A DNA stretch of 40,851 nt from Nemertoderma westbladi (taxonomy: Eukaryota; Xenacoelomorpha; Nemertodermatida; Nemertodermatidae): positions 1 through 40,851 of the forward strand of contig JAUCBJ010000544.1 of assembly GCA_032718475.1 (NCBI GenBank). The letters are read 5' to 3'. Under the pieces are notes generated by a model. That model saw nothing but the letters and a program-made list of their open reading frames with translations. It was not told the origin of the DNA and made no database searches. This document shows, one piece after another, positions 1-8,828 of the stretch. The translations under genes were made by a program, and so were the position numbers. How positions within the stretch are numbered: position 1 is the first letter of the stretch; every line of letters begins with the position of its first letter.

Positions 1-260
1 CCTCCAATAAGAATTGGTATTGCTATAAAAAAAATCATAAGAATCCCGTGCTGTGTAATTATAGCATTAAAATGTTGCCCCCCTGTTCCTTGTTGATACA
101 TAAGCCTTGCACGGAAAGCAAAGCTCATTATTGACCCTATAATACCCGAAAATACCCCAAAAACAAAATATATAAATCCAATATCCTTATGAGCAACAGA
201 AGAACCAAACCGCCAAACAAAACTTGCTCTAAATGAAAGAACTTTTTGAAAAAAAAACAT
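1..260 (-). CDS. cox1: cox1, 5' part (cytochrome c oxidase subunit I), cut by the window edge
   Basis: Cytochrome c oxidase subunit I is the catalytic core of complex IV in the inner mitochondrial membrane. Read from an ATG at 260 with the invertebrate mitochondrial code, about 86 codons are open to the window edge. They include AHKDIGFMYFVFG (family TNHKDIGTLYLIFG) and HGILMIFFMAIPILIGG, which matches the helix II motif VMIFFMVMPIMIGG. The stretch between, RLMYQQGTGGQHF, is unlike the usual animal sequence, so the protein is divergent. An ATG is plausible as the start because the KDIG motif lies about 25 residues in. The nad1 frame runs over this start unless a homopolymer indel is allowed (see nad1). 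Confidence 0.9.
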   Translation of the reverse strand, partial: MFFFQKVLSFRASFVWRFGSSVAHKDIGFIYFVFGVFSGIIGSIMSFAFRARLMYQQGTGGQHFNAIITQHGILMIFFIAIPILIG

Positions 261-279
261 AACAAAACCCAACAATCCC

Positions 280-1192
280 CTAAGTAAACAATAAAAAAAA
301 AAAAAACTACAAAAGAAAGAAACCCAACTCCCACAGGAAGTAGAAATTTTCAATTTATTCCTATAACTTGATCGTAACGAATCCGCGGGTAACAAGCCCG
401 AATGTATATAAATGTAAACATACAAAGAAAAAAATAAACATATCTCCCCCAATGTTGGAAAAAAATAAAAATATTAACAATAATAATTACTATAATAATT
501 ATTATACAATACTCCCCCAGAAAAAAAAAAGTAAATATCGCCCCAGAAAACTCAACATTGTAACCTGAAACAAGCTCAGACTCCCCCTCAACCAGATCAA
601 AAGGGGCTCGTGCTGTTTCTGCTAGAATTGTAATAAACCAGCACATACACACCACACACCCACAAAAAATCACCCTTGTCCGAGTTTGAGCTTCTATAAT
701 ATCATAAGAAGTTACAAAAATAATTACTACAATAACAAAAGTTGTTATTGTTACCTCATAAGAGACAAACTGAGCCACAGCTCGAAGCCCCCCAATAAAC
801 GAATATTTAGAATTGGAAAAAAACCCCGCTCCCATAATCCCATAAATTGAAAGAGAGGAAACAATAAAAAAAACAACAATAGAGAGCCCACTATTCACTC
901 AAGATTGCGGATATGAAAAAACAAGCCAAACAACAAAAGCTACTGAGATAGGAATAAATGAAGCCCCAATAAATCCAAAAACAGCTATAGACCTCGAAAT
1001 TACCACATATTCTTTAAAAATAAGTTTCAGGGCATCCGAGATAGGTTGAAGCACCCCAAAGGTCCCAATAATATTGGGACCGAGTCGAAATTGTGAAAAT
1101 CCAATGATCTTGCGCTCAAAAAGGGTTAGAAACCCAGCAGAAAGTATAACAGGAACAATAAAAGCAAGAAGATTAATCGCTAGCCTAACCAT
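280..1192 (-). CDS. nad1: nad1 (NADH dehydrogenase subunit 1), frame broken near the 3' end
   Basis: Membrane subunit of complex I that contributes to the quinone site. The frame starts at ATG 1192 with [18 protein letters not shown]. It continues through an in-frame TGA (Trp) at about 899 and another at 350. Family motifs are [49 protein letters not shown] and the C-terminal RYDQ. About 280 codons lie before 352. Past that the frame runs through a 14-A homopolymer (293-306 on the plus strand) and stays open to 137, overlapping cox1. A one-base slip in that run would place a TAG at 280-282 and give a normal length of about 302 residues. So there is either a sequencing indel or early pseudogene decay. 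Confidence 0.9.
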
Positions 1193-1204
1193 ATTCTACA
1201 CTAA

Positions 1205-2126
1205 AACCCACGGTGTCCCACACGCGAGCCATAAAGCCGCACATTCATGTACCGCTACTTTGTTACGACTTATTACTTTAAGCAAGTGACGGGCAATATG
1301 TACACAGGCCAAAAATTTCATTTTATTAAATTTTACAAATTAATCCACTAAGCCCCAGCCTCTAAAAGCTGAGATAATTTAATACAACTATCTCTATCGA
1401 GAAATGTATTTAAATTAAGCCAACTAAATTGGCTTCATATCGACCAGAGATTAAAAACTATATCAACTAAATTTTTAGGGACTATTTCTCACAAAAGAGC
1501 CTCAAACTAAACGGATATTCAAATGCTGTGTATCAATCAGTTGCACCTTTGAACGAGTAACATCGGATTAACCATCAAAATTCTCAAAGTCTTGGCTTCT
1601 CTGCTGCCAAGTAAATACGCTTTTTGGTTTAACCTTAAATTACACAAATTACCAAACTCCCCCTGCCTAATATAAGTGGGTATCTAATCCACGTTTATTC
1701 TTAAGCCTTTCTGAGCGGCATAACTCCTCTAATAAAAAATTACCTAATTTATACTAATTTCACCTACTTTATAAAAGTTTAATTAGAGCCAACATCTTGT
1801 AATATTTTTAAACCCTCATAAGTCTAACCGAAATCTCTGGAACTTATTTAATTGGAGCCCCTGAGCTATACGATTTTTTGATTCCTCAAATAAATACGAC
1901 AAAAAAGTGGATAATACTTTTAATTTCCATTTTTTTTATTGCACAAAAGAAAAATATACCAAATACTATGGAAATCTTATTTAAAGTGCCTGACCGAGAC
2001 CCCACTAACAACGCAGTTGGCCATAGGGCCTACACTTTATAAAAAATTTTGTAAAATATACCGGTAATTATAAATAATTTCCTTGCCGCTTCAAGACAAA
2101 ACTTTAATATAAGCTATACTGATCTA
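1205..2126 (-). rRNA. rrnS: 12S (small subunit) mitochondrial rRNA
   Basis: The complement carries the conserved 3' signature AAGTCGTAACA (plus-strand 1262-1272) next to GCCCGTCACTTG. It also has the universal AAACGTGGATTAGATACCC element near 1680-1700. Length is about 920 nt if it abuts tRNA-Trp on its 5' side and ends just before nad1. Both ends are estimates: the 3' end could be anywhere within about 40 nt of 1240. Structural rRNA of the mitochondrial small subunit. Confidence 0.9.
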
Positions 2127-2186
2127 TGAGAAATATAATTTATATAAATAGTTTTGAAGACTAACAGCTTTTTTAACTGAATTCCT
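2127..2186 (-). tRNA. trnW: tRNA-Trp (anticodon UCA), mitochondrial
   Basis: On the minus strand the anticodon arm is AGT-CTTCAAA-ACT, giving anticodon UCA, which reads both TGA and TGG as expected for this code. The acceptor pairs GGAAT with ATTTC, the D arm pairs AGT with GCT, and the TV arm is minimal. Its 5' end overlaps the last codons of nad4L by about 14 nt, and 12S follows at once. Confidence 0.6.
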
Positions 2187-2478
2187 CCTGACCAAACAAA
2201 AAACAAACAAAACGAAATTTATCCCTGTTAAAAGAGCGCTGAAAGCCAATAAAAACACAAAACCCCACACAAGATGTACAAACTATTGCTATAGCACACG
2301 CAATAATAAGAACCTGGGATGAAATAACCCCCCCCGAAATAATTCAATCACAAAATATAAGACATGTAATAACCCTTATAATTTCAATACAAATAAGAAA
2401 AGTAATAACCCGAATTCGAAAAAAAACAGTAGAAAAAACAACAATCATAAAACAAATAAAAAAAAAAAATCCAACCAT
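2173..2478 (-). CDS. nad4L: nad4L (NADH dehydrogenase subunit 4L)
   Basis: Small three-helix subunit of the complex I membrane arm. From ATG 2478 to TAA at 2173-2175 there are 101 codons, near the usual 95-100. Family features are the first-helix Glu in TFLICIEIM and the conserved C-terminal half QVLIIACAMAIVCTSCVGF followed by a polar tail (typical ACxxxVGLSLLV). The start is uncertain: the reading frame is open upstream without a stop into the putative nad6. Long T runs in this stretch make a missed frameshift possible. Confidence 0.8.
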
Positions 2479-2940
2479 CTTTTTATTAATTTGTGGTAAA
2501 ATCACCCTCCCCATAAAAAAAAATTTTTTAATAAGAAAAACTACAAGAATAAAATGAAAAACAACATTAAAGAGCCCAAAAACCCAAATAACCCATCCAC
2601 CCCAAAGAGAAAAACAAATATTATTGTAAAATTCTCAATTAAAGCCCACAACACTTCTGTAGTCCACAAACACAATACAAAATATTACAAAAGCGCCTGC
2701 CATCAGGCAAATCGATATTTGTTCCCTTCCCCGAAGTTTTACTCAAATATCTGAGCACACACAAATAAAGACATATCTAACCAGAAGAGCAGAAATTCAA
2801 AGAATAAAAAAAATTATAGCGACAAAAAGCTGCTTTATGTGCACCACTATTACCCCCACACCAAAAAATATTATAAAAAATATTGAAAAAAAACATATAG
2901 AAACCTTATGAGAAAAAAAAAAAAATACGCTGCTTGCTAT
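2479..2940 (-). CDS. putative nad6 (hydrophobic ORF between cox2 and nad4L)
   Basis: Minus-strand frame from ATA 2940, about 154 codons under the invertebrate mitochondrial code. It is very rich in F, I, V, M and W, with four or five likely membrane helices. Length and hydrophobicity fit nad6, which is poorly conserved and often recognised only by exclusion. I see no diagnostic motif, and nad3 or another small subunit is possible. It has no stop before nad4L and lies in the same frame, so it is either fused, uses a truncated stop, or contains an indel in one of the long A/T runs (plus-strand 2461-2470 and 2514-2523). Confidence 0.4.
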
Positions 2941-2956
2941 AAAAACAAACCGATAG

Positions 2957-3661
2957 CTACAAAAAAATTTCTTCAAACTTACAAATTGATATTTTCCATA
3001 AACTATGCAGCCTATGTCTTGTTAAGGGTAACCTAAACACACACTCAATAAAAAAAGGCATCATAGAATGAGATTGCCCACAAAGTTCAGTACAAAACCC
3101 TACGAAAACCCCAACAACCTCAAAAAAACAAGACTCCTCATTAACCCGACCTGGGACACAATCAAATTTAACCCCAAATCTTGGAATCCTAAATGAATGA
3201 ATAACATCATAAGACGTTATTATAATACTATAAAAAAAATCAGCAAAAACAACAAAATTATTGTTTCCACGAGCCTTAAGATGTCTTGGGCTCATATAAA
3301 CCTCAACCTCCCCAGGCCCTGTCGGCCCTTGGGTCTCAAACCTTCAATACCACTGGTGGCCAACTACCTTAATGACTTTAACCGGGCTTCCTCAATCTAT
3401 TGACACATAAATCCTAACAAATCTATAATAACAAAACCCAACTATCATAAGAATTGGGAAAATTCTTCAAACCCCCTCAACCATTTGATAATCAACTAGA
3501 ATAGCCTGACTAGTTTGAACATACCTTATCCCATAAAATATAATCCCACAAACTATAAAAACAACAAAAATAACAAGAACTATGGACTTAGTAAAAATTG
3601 AATAAATAACAAAAACTTTTCAATTACAAGCATCAACAAAAAAATATTGGGCATTAAACAT
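2957..3661 (-). CDS. cox2: cox2 (cytochrome c oxidase subunit II)
   Basis: Complex IV subunit carrying the CuA centre that receives electrons from cytochrome c. The ATG at 3661 begins MFNAQYFFVDAC and TAG at 2957 ends it (234 codons). The two N-terminal helices are present, then VVGHQWYW, the aromatic electron-entry motif, and SYDVIHSFRIP with the first CuA His. CTELCGQSHSMMP follows, holding both CuA Cys, the Glu, the second His and the Met. AGG sits in the WYW-S position, where other animals have Ser, which supports AGR = Ser. All ligands are intact. A short extra stretch (TQGPTGPGEVEVYMSPSHL) lies after WYW. The start lies immediately after the nad4 frame. Confidence 0.93.
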
Positions 3662-5081
3662 ATAAATAATCAATCAAAAAAAAACATATAAAACACCCCA
3701 AAAAAAATATGAGATATAGCAACCCACGCCTCCAGAAACCTTGGCCTGCTTTTCTTTTGGTCTAGATGGGGCCCCATCGGTGTAGACCTTCTAGTAATAA
3801 AAAAAAATCTAAACACATAAATTGTTGTCATAGCTATGACAATAAAACAAATAAAAAACATATAAAACCTAGCCCTAACTATAGTAACTGAACATACTAC
3901 CTCTGTAATAAATTGACCAAACCCCGGCCTGTTCGAATACATAACCATACCAGCAAACCAAAAATAGCAAAAAAAAAGATCAAAGAAAATTATTCCTTGA
4001 TTTGCCCACACCAGGCGCATCTTTCTAAACCGAAGGTGAAAACACCCAGAAACAAAAAATATAAAAGAAGAAATAATTCCATGCGTCATAACTATAAATA
4101 GTATAACATTATATATGGATGCCCTCCCAATTATAATCACAACACTAAACAGAGATATGTGGCATACTGACGAATAAGCAATTATTCGTTTAATATCAAT
4201 TTGTGAACAAGTCACAAAAAGTCTACATACTCTTATTGTACAAAAAAATGAAATCGCCCACACTCAATAAAAAAATCTAAATTTTATAAGTATGTCCCAA
4301 CACCAAAAAAACCGAATTAGACCATAACATCCTATTTTTAGAATCGCCCCAGCAAGAACTATAGACCCAATTGTCGGCGATTCCACGTGAGCTTTTGGGA
4401 GCCAAAAATGAAACCCAAAAAGTGGGAGCTTAATCAGAAAACAAAAAATAATAACTCAAAACCAAAACATCGCCGACTCTTGATTCGTTGTTTTATCAAA
4501 AATCTGATAACTATAAAAATTATCCCCAAAAATGCTGAAATCCAGCCAAACTACAAAAAAAAAAAGAGGGGCTGAAGAAACGATTGTAAACCAAAATATA
4601 TATGAACTTGCTATAAAGCGCCCCTTTCCTGACCCCCAAAAAATCATTATAATAATAATTGGAATAAGTACACTTTCAAAAAAAATATAAAAAAAAAATG
4701 GGCTAGTTGTCGTAAAACAAAAAAACATAAACATAAAAACAAACACAAACACAATAAAATACCATTTAAAAAAAAAAAAATAGATTGAAAGGACGAAAAA
4801 AAACAACAAAAAAACATTCATCCAATAAGCACACAAAAACATATTGAAGTGGAATCCCAAAATATTCTATCAAATATAAAAAAACAACACATTGGGGTGT
4901 TTATAAAAAAAAGAAAACATCCAAGAAATACAATAAAAAAAAGGCCACTCAGATAGAAATAAGCTCATCTTGGCCCAGCAACAACAAAAAAACAAGTACA
5001 AAAAAAAAAAACAAATATAGCAAAGACCATTAAATACGATAAAATAATTTTATAATTCTTTACTATCACTAAAGAACCCAT
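3662..5081 (-). CDS. nad4: nad4 (NADH dehydrogenase subunit 4), with a frameshift near 4830
   Basis: Antiporter-like proton-pumping subunit of complex I. Motifs in order are [19 protein letters not shown] (family FEFSLIPTLLLILGWG), [18 protein letters not shown] (family LPKAHVEAPVAGSMILAG), [15 protein letters not shown] and THGIISS. The conserved frame is open from 4860 down. The natural N-terminus (ATG 5081, MGSLVMVKNY) is in another frame, and the two join only if a one-base slip occurs around 4820-4850 near short T runs. The 3' end has no clear stop before cox2: the frame stays open to 3580 inside cox2, so a truncated stop at about 3662 is likely. The total of about 470 codons is slightly long for nad4. 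Confidence 0.88.
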
Positions 5082-5164
5082 ATGGACGTATTCATAGGCC
5101 CCAAACCCCTAAAAGCGATTAAAGCCCTTTAAATGGCTGATTAATTATGGAGTTAACAAACATT

Positions 5165-6363
5165 TTATATCTATAAAAAGATAAATAACAAAGTCCTTTC
5201 GTACAAAAGTTGTTAATAAAAAATTAAAAATATAATCTGAACTAGCTCACGCCGTTCTAAACTCAGCTCAAGTAAAATATTATTAAAAGAACAGTTTAAT
5301 ATTTATAGCCCCTACGCTATAAGTATTCTTTAGCCAACATCGATGTCACAATAAATAATTTTAATAAGAACTCATTATTATTATTGCTCTGTTATCCCTA
5401 AAGTAATTTTTTCAGTTAACCAGCAAAAAGCTGGCACAATAAAAAAAGCAAAGCTTCAAAAATCCCCAATCTTTTACTAAAAAATTGGTGTTTCCCAAAC
5501 AAAATAATCAAGAGTGCCCCAATTCCTCCTTAATTAAAAAATTTTTAGGGTCTTGTTTTTTTTTAATCTTTATTTTGAATATACACAAAATAAATAATTT
5601 TGTATTGTTATAAAAAACAAACCAAAACACACATTAAACCATTCATACAATTTTGCAATAAACAAACAATTAATTATGCTACCTTTGGACTATCACGCTA
5701 AAGCCGCCATTTAATACTAAATTTCATTGAGCAGGTTTTATCTACCAAGCCACCTTAACAATAGACAATGTTTTTATTAAACAGTTGGTATTTTTATTGT
5801 CGAGTTTGTTTTTTATAACTAAAATAACCTAATCCCCTATATAAATGGCCTTAAAAAATATAAAAATTTCACTTAACCCTCCATGAGAAAATTATTTATA
5901 AATACTACTAATTTTTTAAGCATTAAGTGTGGTAAAACCACAACACTCCACTATTTTCAAGAGTAAACTATAAAACATTTAAGGGCCCAACTAAATAGAA
6001 TAAAATATTAATAAGCCGAACAACAAAAACTTCAATCTAATATTTGTATAGCAGCAAAGGCTTATCCCTATGCTACCAACTTATGGTACAACCCAGCGCA
6101 GCACTAACATGCTTTTCGCGGAGAACTAGCTAATATAAATTCTGACAATATATCACATCAAGTTTACCTTTTTAAATCTTAGTGACACAAGACTCTTAAA
6201 AAATAAACTAAATCAATTCATTTCTAGACCGGGCTAAAAACACCCAAATAACTAAAAAAACAGTATACAAAAAGTAATTTTTTAATTTCCATTAATACAA
6301 CATCCCCTTAAAAGTTTAAAATTAATAAAATTACGTGCAACAAAAAAATAACATCACTCCTAT
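5165..6363 (-). rRNA. rrnL: 16S (large subunit) mitochondrial rRNA
   Basis: The complement holds the highly conserved peptidyl-transferase signature TTTAGGGATAACAGAGC (plus-strand 5384-5401 region). It also has the 3' sarcin-proximal GTACGAAAGGAC (5193-5204) and the region used by universal 16S primers near 5240-5280. The 5' end is set by tRNA-Val at 6364, so the length is about 1.2 kb. The 3' end is an estimate. Confidence 0.9.
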
Positions 6364-6426
6364 AGAAACAAAAAATAAATATTTTTAGGTTGTAAGCCCA
6401 ACGTATTAAACTTATACTATGCCCCT
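6364..6426 (-). tRNA. trnV: tRNA-Val (UAC), mitochondrial
   Basis: Acceptor AGGGGCA pairs with TGTTTCT over seven positions (three G-U). The anticodon arm is TTGGG-CTTACAA-CCTAA, anticodon UAC. It directly precedes 16S on the coding strand, the ancestral neighbour of this tRNA. Confidence 0.8.
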
Positions 6427-6438
6427 TAAATAGTATAA

Positions 6439-6498
6439 AGTAGGGGATTAACCCAACCTTAAGATTAACAATCAAACGCTACTCATTTAGCTTCTACT
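6439..6498 (-). tRNA. trnN: tRNA-Asn (GUU), mitochondrial, probable
   Basis: Acceptor AGTAG pairs with CTACT. The D arm is GCTA-AATGAG-TAGC and the T arm is GGG-TTAAT-CCC. The anticodon loop contains TTGTTAA, giving GUU, although its stem pairs imperfectly, so the identity is less sure than the tRNA fold. The AAGC before the D arm is typical of tRNA-Asn. Confidence 0.6.
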
Positions 6499-6510
6499 CT
6501 CCCAAGACTA

Positions 6511-6575
6511 ACAATTACAGACGAAATCGTATATTGGAGTTATGAGCTCCACAGCTTATTTAACTGACCCTAAAT
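6511..6575 (-). tRNA. trnM: tRNA-Met (CAU), mitochondrial
   Basis: The anticodon arm GGAG-CTCATAA-CTCC has anticodon CAU. The D-arm region TCAGTTAAATAAGCT matches the conserved animal mitochondrial tRNA-Met pattern. The acceptor stem is weak (four clear pairs), so the ends are approximate. Confidence 0.7.
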
Positions 6576-6588
6576 TTCTCCCCCTTTT

Positions 6589-6652
6589 TTGTTTTTTCAA
6601 ACAACGAAACCTTAAAATTGGAAGTTTTACATACTAATTATACTAAAAACAA
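6589..6652 (-). tRNA. trnG: tRNA-Gly (UCC), mitochondrial
   Basis: Acceptor TTGTTTT pairs perfectly with AAAACAA over 7 bp. The anticodon arm AAAA-CTTCCAA-TTTT gives anticodon UCC. 64 nt. Confidence 0.85.
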
Positions 6653-6672
6653 TTGCAAGCCCTTTAAAAATC

Positions 6673-6743
6673 TTTAGTGCCAAATGGAAAGCCAATATAT
6701 AAGATTTTGCAAATCTCAATCTTCATTAAATGATGCCACTAAA
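6673..6743 (-). tRNA. trnC: tRNA-Cys (GCA), mitochondrial
   Basis: Acceptor TTTAGTG pairs perfectly with CACTAAA. The anticodon arm AGAT-TTGCAAA-ATCT gives anticodon GCA. 71 nt, one of the best folds in the cluster. Confidence 0.85.
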
Positions 6744-6751
6744 AACTATTA

Positions 6752-6810
6752 AAGTATTTTTAAAAAATTTCAAACCCCACATGTTTTTAGCTTACCTTAA
6801 CTGAATACTT
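6752..6810 (-). tRNA. trnH: tRNA-His (GUG), mitochondrial
   Basis: Acceptor AAGTATT pairs perfectly with AATACTT. The D arm is AGTT with AGCT. The anticodon loop ATGTGGG gives GUG on a four-pair stem. It has a reduced TV arm and is only 59 nt long. Confidence 0.75.
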
Positions 6811-6823
6811 AAATAAAACCATT

Positions 6824-6889
6824 AAAAATAGTTTAGTGGAAACTTGTTTAAGATCAAAACTTAAAATCTTACTGATAAATGATATTTTT
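6824..6889 (-). tRNA. trnQ: tRNA-Gln (UUG), mitochondrial
   Basis: Acceptor AAAAATA pairs perfectly with TATTTTT. The anticodon arm TTAAG-TTTTGAT-CTTAA gives UUG. The T arm is AGTTT-CCACT-AAACT. 66 nt. Confidence 0.8.
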
Positions 6890-6901
6890 TAACCGGGCGA
6901 A

Positions 6902-6955
6902 AGAAAGTGCTGAAACAACCAGCTAAAGTGATTTAGCAGATCACTAAAACTCTCT
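6902..6955 (-). tRNA. trnS1: tRNA-Ser (GCU, AGN codons), D-armless, mitochondrial
   Basis: Acceptor AGAGAGT pairs with ACTTTCT (one G-U). The anticodon arm GTGAT-CTGCTAA-ATCAC gives GCU. The T arm is GCTG-GTTGTTT-CAGC. It lacks a D arm, the normal state of tRNA-Ser(AGN) in animals. It lies at the edge of control-region copy A and resembles the tRNA-Lys beside copy B. Confidence 0.8.
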
Positions 6956-6982
6956 AATTTTTTTAACCCCTTGCCGTATAAA

Positions 6983-7294
6983 AAATCTAAAAATTTTAAC
7001 TCAAATTAAAAAAATTTAAGTAGGGAATATTTCTTTAAAAACAATCCCTCACCGGTCTTGAATTTTAAATTTTAAATAAATTTTTATATCTCATTATTAT
7101 AAAAAAAAAATGCAACTTAATGAGGTTTGCCCCTCACACTTAATTTAAAAAAAATATGTGAGAGGAAGAAAATTCAATCTTTAAGAAATTTTCTCTAAAG
7201 CAATCTAAATTGCGCAATGACTAAACTCACTATCTTTAGGGCAGGACCATAATTAAACACTACTCCTCCTAAACCTACTCGGGTTACACTAAAA
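6983..7294. repeat. Mitochondrial control region, copy A
   Basis: Non-coding AT-rich block of about 312 bp. It is repeated almost unchanged at 7458-7762, differing by an 8-base indel in an AATTTTAA stretch and by homopolymer length. It contains an inverted repeat of GTGAGGGGCAAACCTC type around a CACTTAATTT...ATGTGAGAGG core. It is followed by a unique C/T-rich tail (7295-7373) with a CCCTCCC/GGAGGG hairpin. Its position within the tRNA cluster and the lack of any gene suggest a replication/transcription control region. Confidence 0.75.
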
Positions 7295-7373
7295 ATATTC
7301 CCTCTCTATCTATCCCCTCCCTCCCAACCGGAGGGGGGTTGAGACTAAACTGAAAAACTAATATAAAAATCTA

Positions 7374-7438
7374 AAGAAAGGCTGAAATAATCAACTAAAG
7401 TGACTTAAAAAATCACTTATTCTATCTAATTCTCTCTT
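7374..7438 (-). tRNA. trnK: tRNA-Lys (UUU), mitochondrial, probably derived from trnS1
   Basis: Acceptor AAGAGAG pairs with CTTTCTT (one G-U). The anticodon arm GTGAT-TTTTTAA-GTCAC gives UUU. The T arm is GTTG-ATTATTT-CAGC. From the anticodon stem to the 3' end it matches the tRNA-Ser at 6902-6955 at most positions, and each of the two sits at the same edge of a control-region copy. A degenerate trnS1 copy with no function is the alternative, but the compensated stems argue for a working tRNA. Confidence 0.65.
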
Positions 7439-7457
7439 TTGGGCACCAAACCCCCAA

Positions 7458-7762
7458 AATCTAAAAATTTTAACTCAAATTAAAAAAATTTAAGTAGGGA
7501 ATATTTCTTTAAAAACAATCCCTCACCGGTCTTGAATTTTAAATAAATTTTTATATCTCATTATTATAAAAAAAAAAATGCAACTTAATGAGGTTTGCCC
7601 CTCACACTTAATTTAAAAAAAATATGTGAGAGGAAGAAAATTCAATCTTTAAGAAATTTTCTCTAAAGCAATCTAAATTGCGCAATGACTAAACTCACTA
7701 TCTTTAGGGCAGGACCATAATTAAACACTACTCCTCCTAAACCTACTCGGGTTACACTAAAA
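7458..7762. repeat. Mitochondrial control region, copy B, ending at the nuclear junction
   Basis: Second copy of the block at 6983-7294. Identity stops at ...GTTACACTAAAA (7762). Copy A continues with ATATTCCCTC, while here the sequence switches to unrelated nuclear-like DNA (GCCCTTCTATG). Confidence 0.75.
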
Positions 7763-8289
7763 GCCCTTCTATGAAACCACAAAATTAGAAGAAGAAAAAA
7801 TTTCCAAAAATTTTCAGGAAATTTTAAAATTTTGCAGTCGCAGGGGGTGATACCCTCCCTTAATGAGATTTCATGAAATTTGAAACATAGATAGTTCCAC
7901 CTCCGTGTGTGAGCCAGAATTTTTATTTTTGCTTTCAATCTTTAGCTACAAGCGTTTGAAAAAGGTGTCTCCGGTGATATTACACCAGTTACACCGCAGT
8001 TATTATTGAACATTATCGTTCGGTACCGTATCGGTACCAATAGAAAGCTGACCGTGCAAGGATTCAAAAAATGTAAAAACATTTGAATTTGGTTGGGAAA
8101 TAGCTTAGATATGAGCGATCAAATGTTGCATGGTTTTGCAACGACGCGAGGCTATTTTATTCTATTTCATAAATAAACATAAAACATAAATATTCAAATA
8201 ATACAAATAAATATACAATAAATAAATAATAATTCAAATAAACATAAATATTCTGGAACATTTTTTAAATGTATGAATACTGTAGCTAT
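7763..8289. other. Non-coding stretch between mitochondrial segment and LINE fragment
   Basis: No convincing gene. A/T-rich with short tandem ATAAATA-type runs at 8160-8260 and a GGTACCG motif cluster near 8020-8040. I see no transposon ends here. Confidence 0.5.
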
Positions 8290-8690
8290 GTAATAGTATG
8301 ATTAAAGATGTAATGCATTGTTACCCTGCTCCCAGAATGTACCAGAATAACGACACTATATTCCAGGTTATGGTATAAAAATACACTTTCCACTGTGGCT
8401 CGAAAGAACTTAGTCTTCAGGTGCCTGGAGAGATCTGATTTCCAGATGGTATCCATTTTTGATAGAGCTACCCAAGCCTTTGCTTTCCTAACTTCTATGT
8501 CCTTTTTGCTACTCTCTATCCATGATCCAAGGTACTGGAAGTGATCGACCTTCCTTAGTTGATTATTATCAATGGTTGTCAAATTTCCATCAACCTTAAA
8601 GGTCATGAATTCTAGATTCGGTTTTGGTAGCAATTATAAGCAATCCAACCTCTTTAGAAGCCTCTAGAAGGCCAATAAATATTATCAATT
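8290..8690 (-). pseudogene. LINE reverse transcriptase fragment (C-terminal part)
   Basis: Minus-strand reading frame (8286-8633) with HFQYLGSWIESSKKDIEVRK and KAWVALSKMDTIWKSDLSRH. It ends near ATVESVFLY, the region just after the RT thumb in RTE-like LINEs (family YLGS...RxxKAWxAL...LLYG). A frameshifted continuation at about 8630-8690 reads LLEASKEVGLLI, the part just before it. It is truncated at both ends and lacks the catalytic FADD motif. It is a different family from the LINE at 35.9-38.9 kb, closer to the 3' fragment at 17.8 kb. Confidence 0.7.
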
Positions 8691-8828
8691 AACTTCTTGG
8701 TATAAAGGAACATCAGTACTTTTCACATTACAAGCCGCAAGCATTACAACTCCTGTGTTGTTTTCTATAGACTCAACTCCATTCTCGTCCGCCGTATTTA
8801 AATCATTCTAACCGTCGGAAAAAGTGCC

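Noticed and set aside
368-568. Plus-strand open frames over the mitochondrial segment
   Set aside because: They are shadows of minus-strand mitochondrial genes and of A-rich sequence; no family motif.
5090-5164. Extra tRNA between nad4 and 16S
   Set aside because: A loop with TCC or CCA can be drawn around TTAACTCCATAATTAA, but stems fail and no acceptor pairing is seen.
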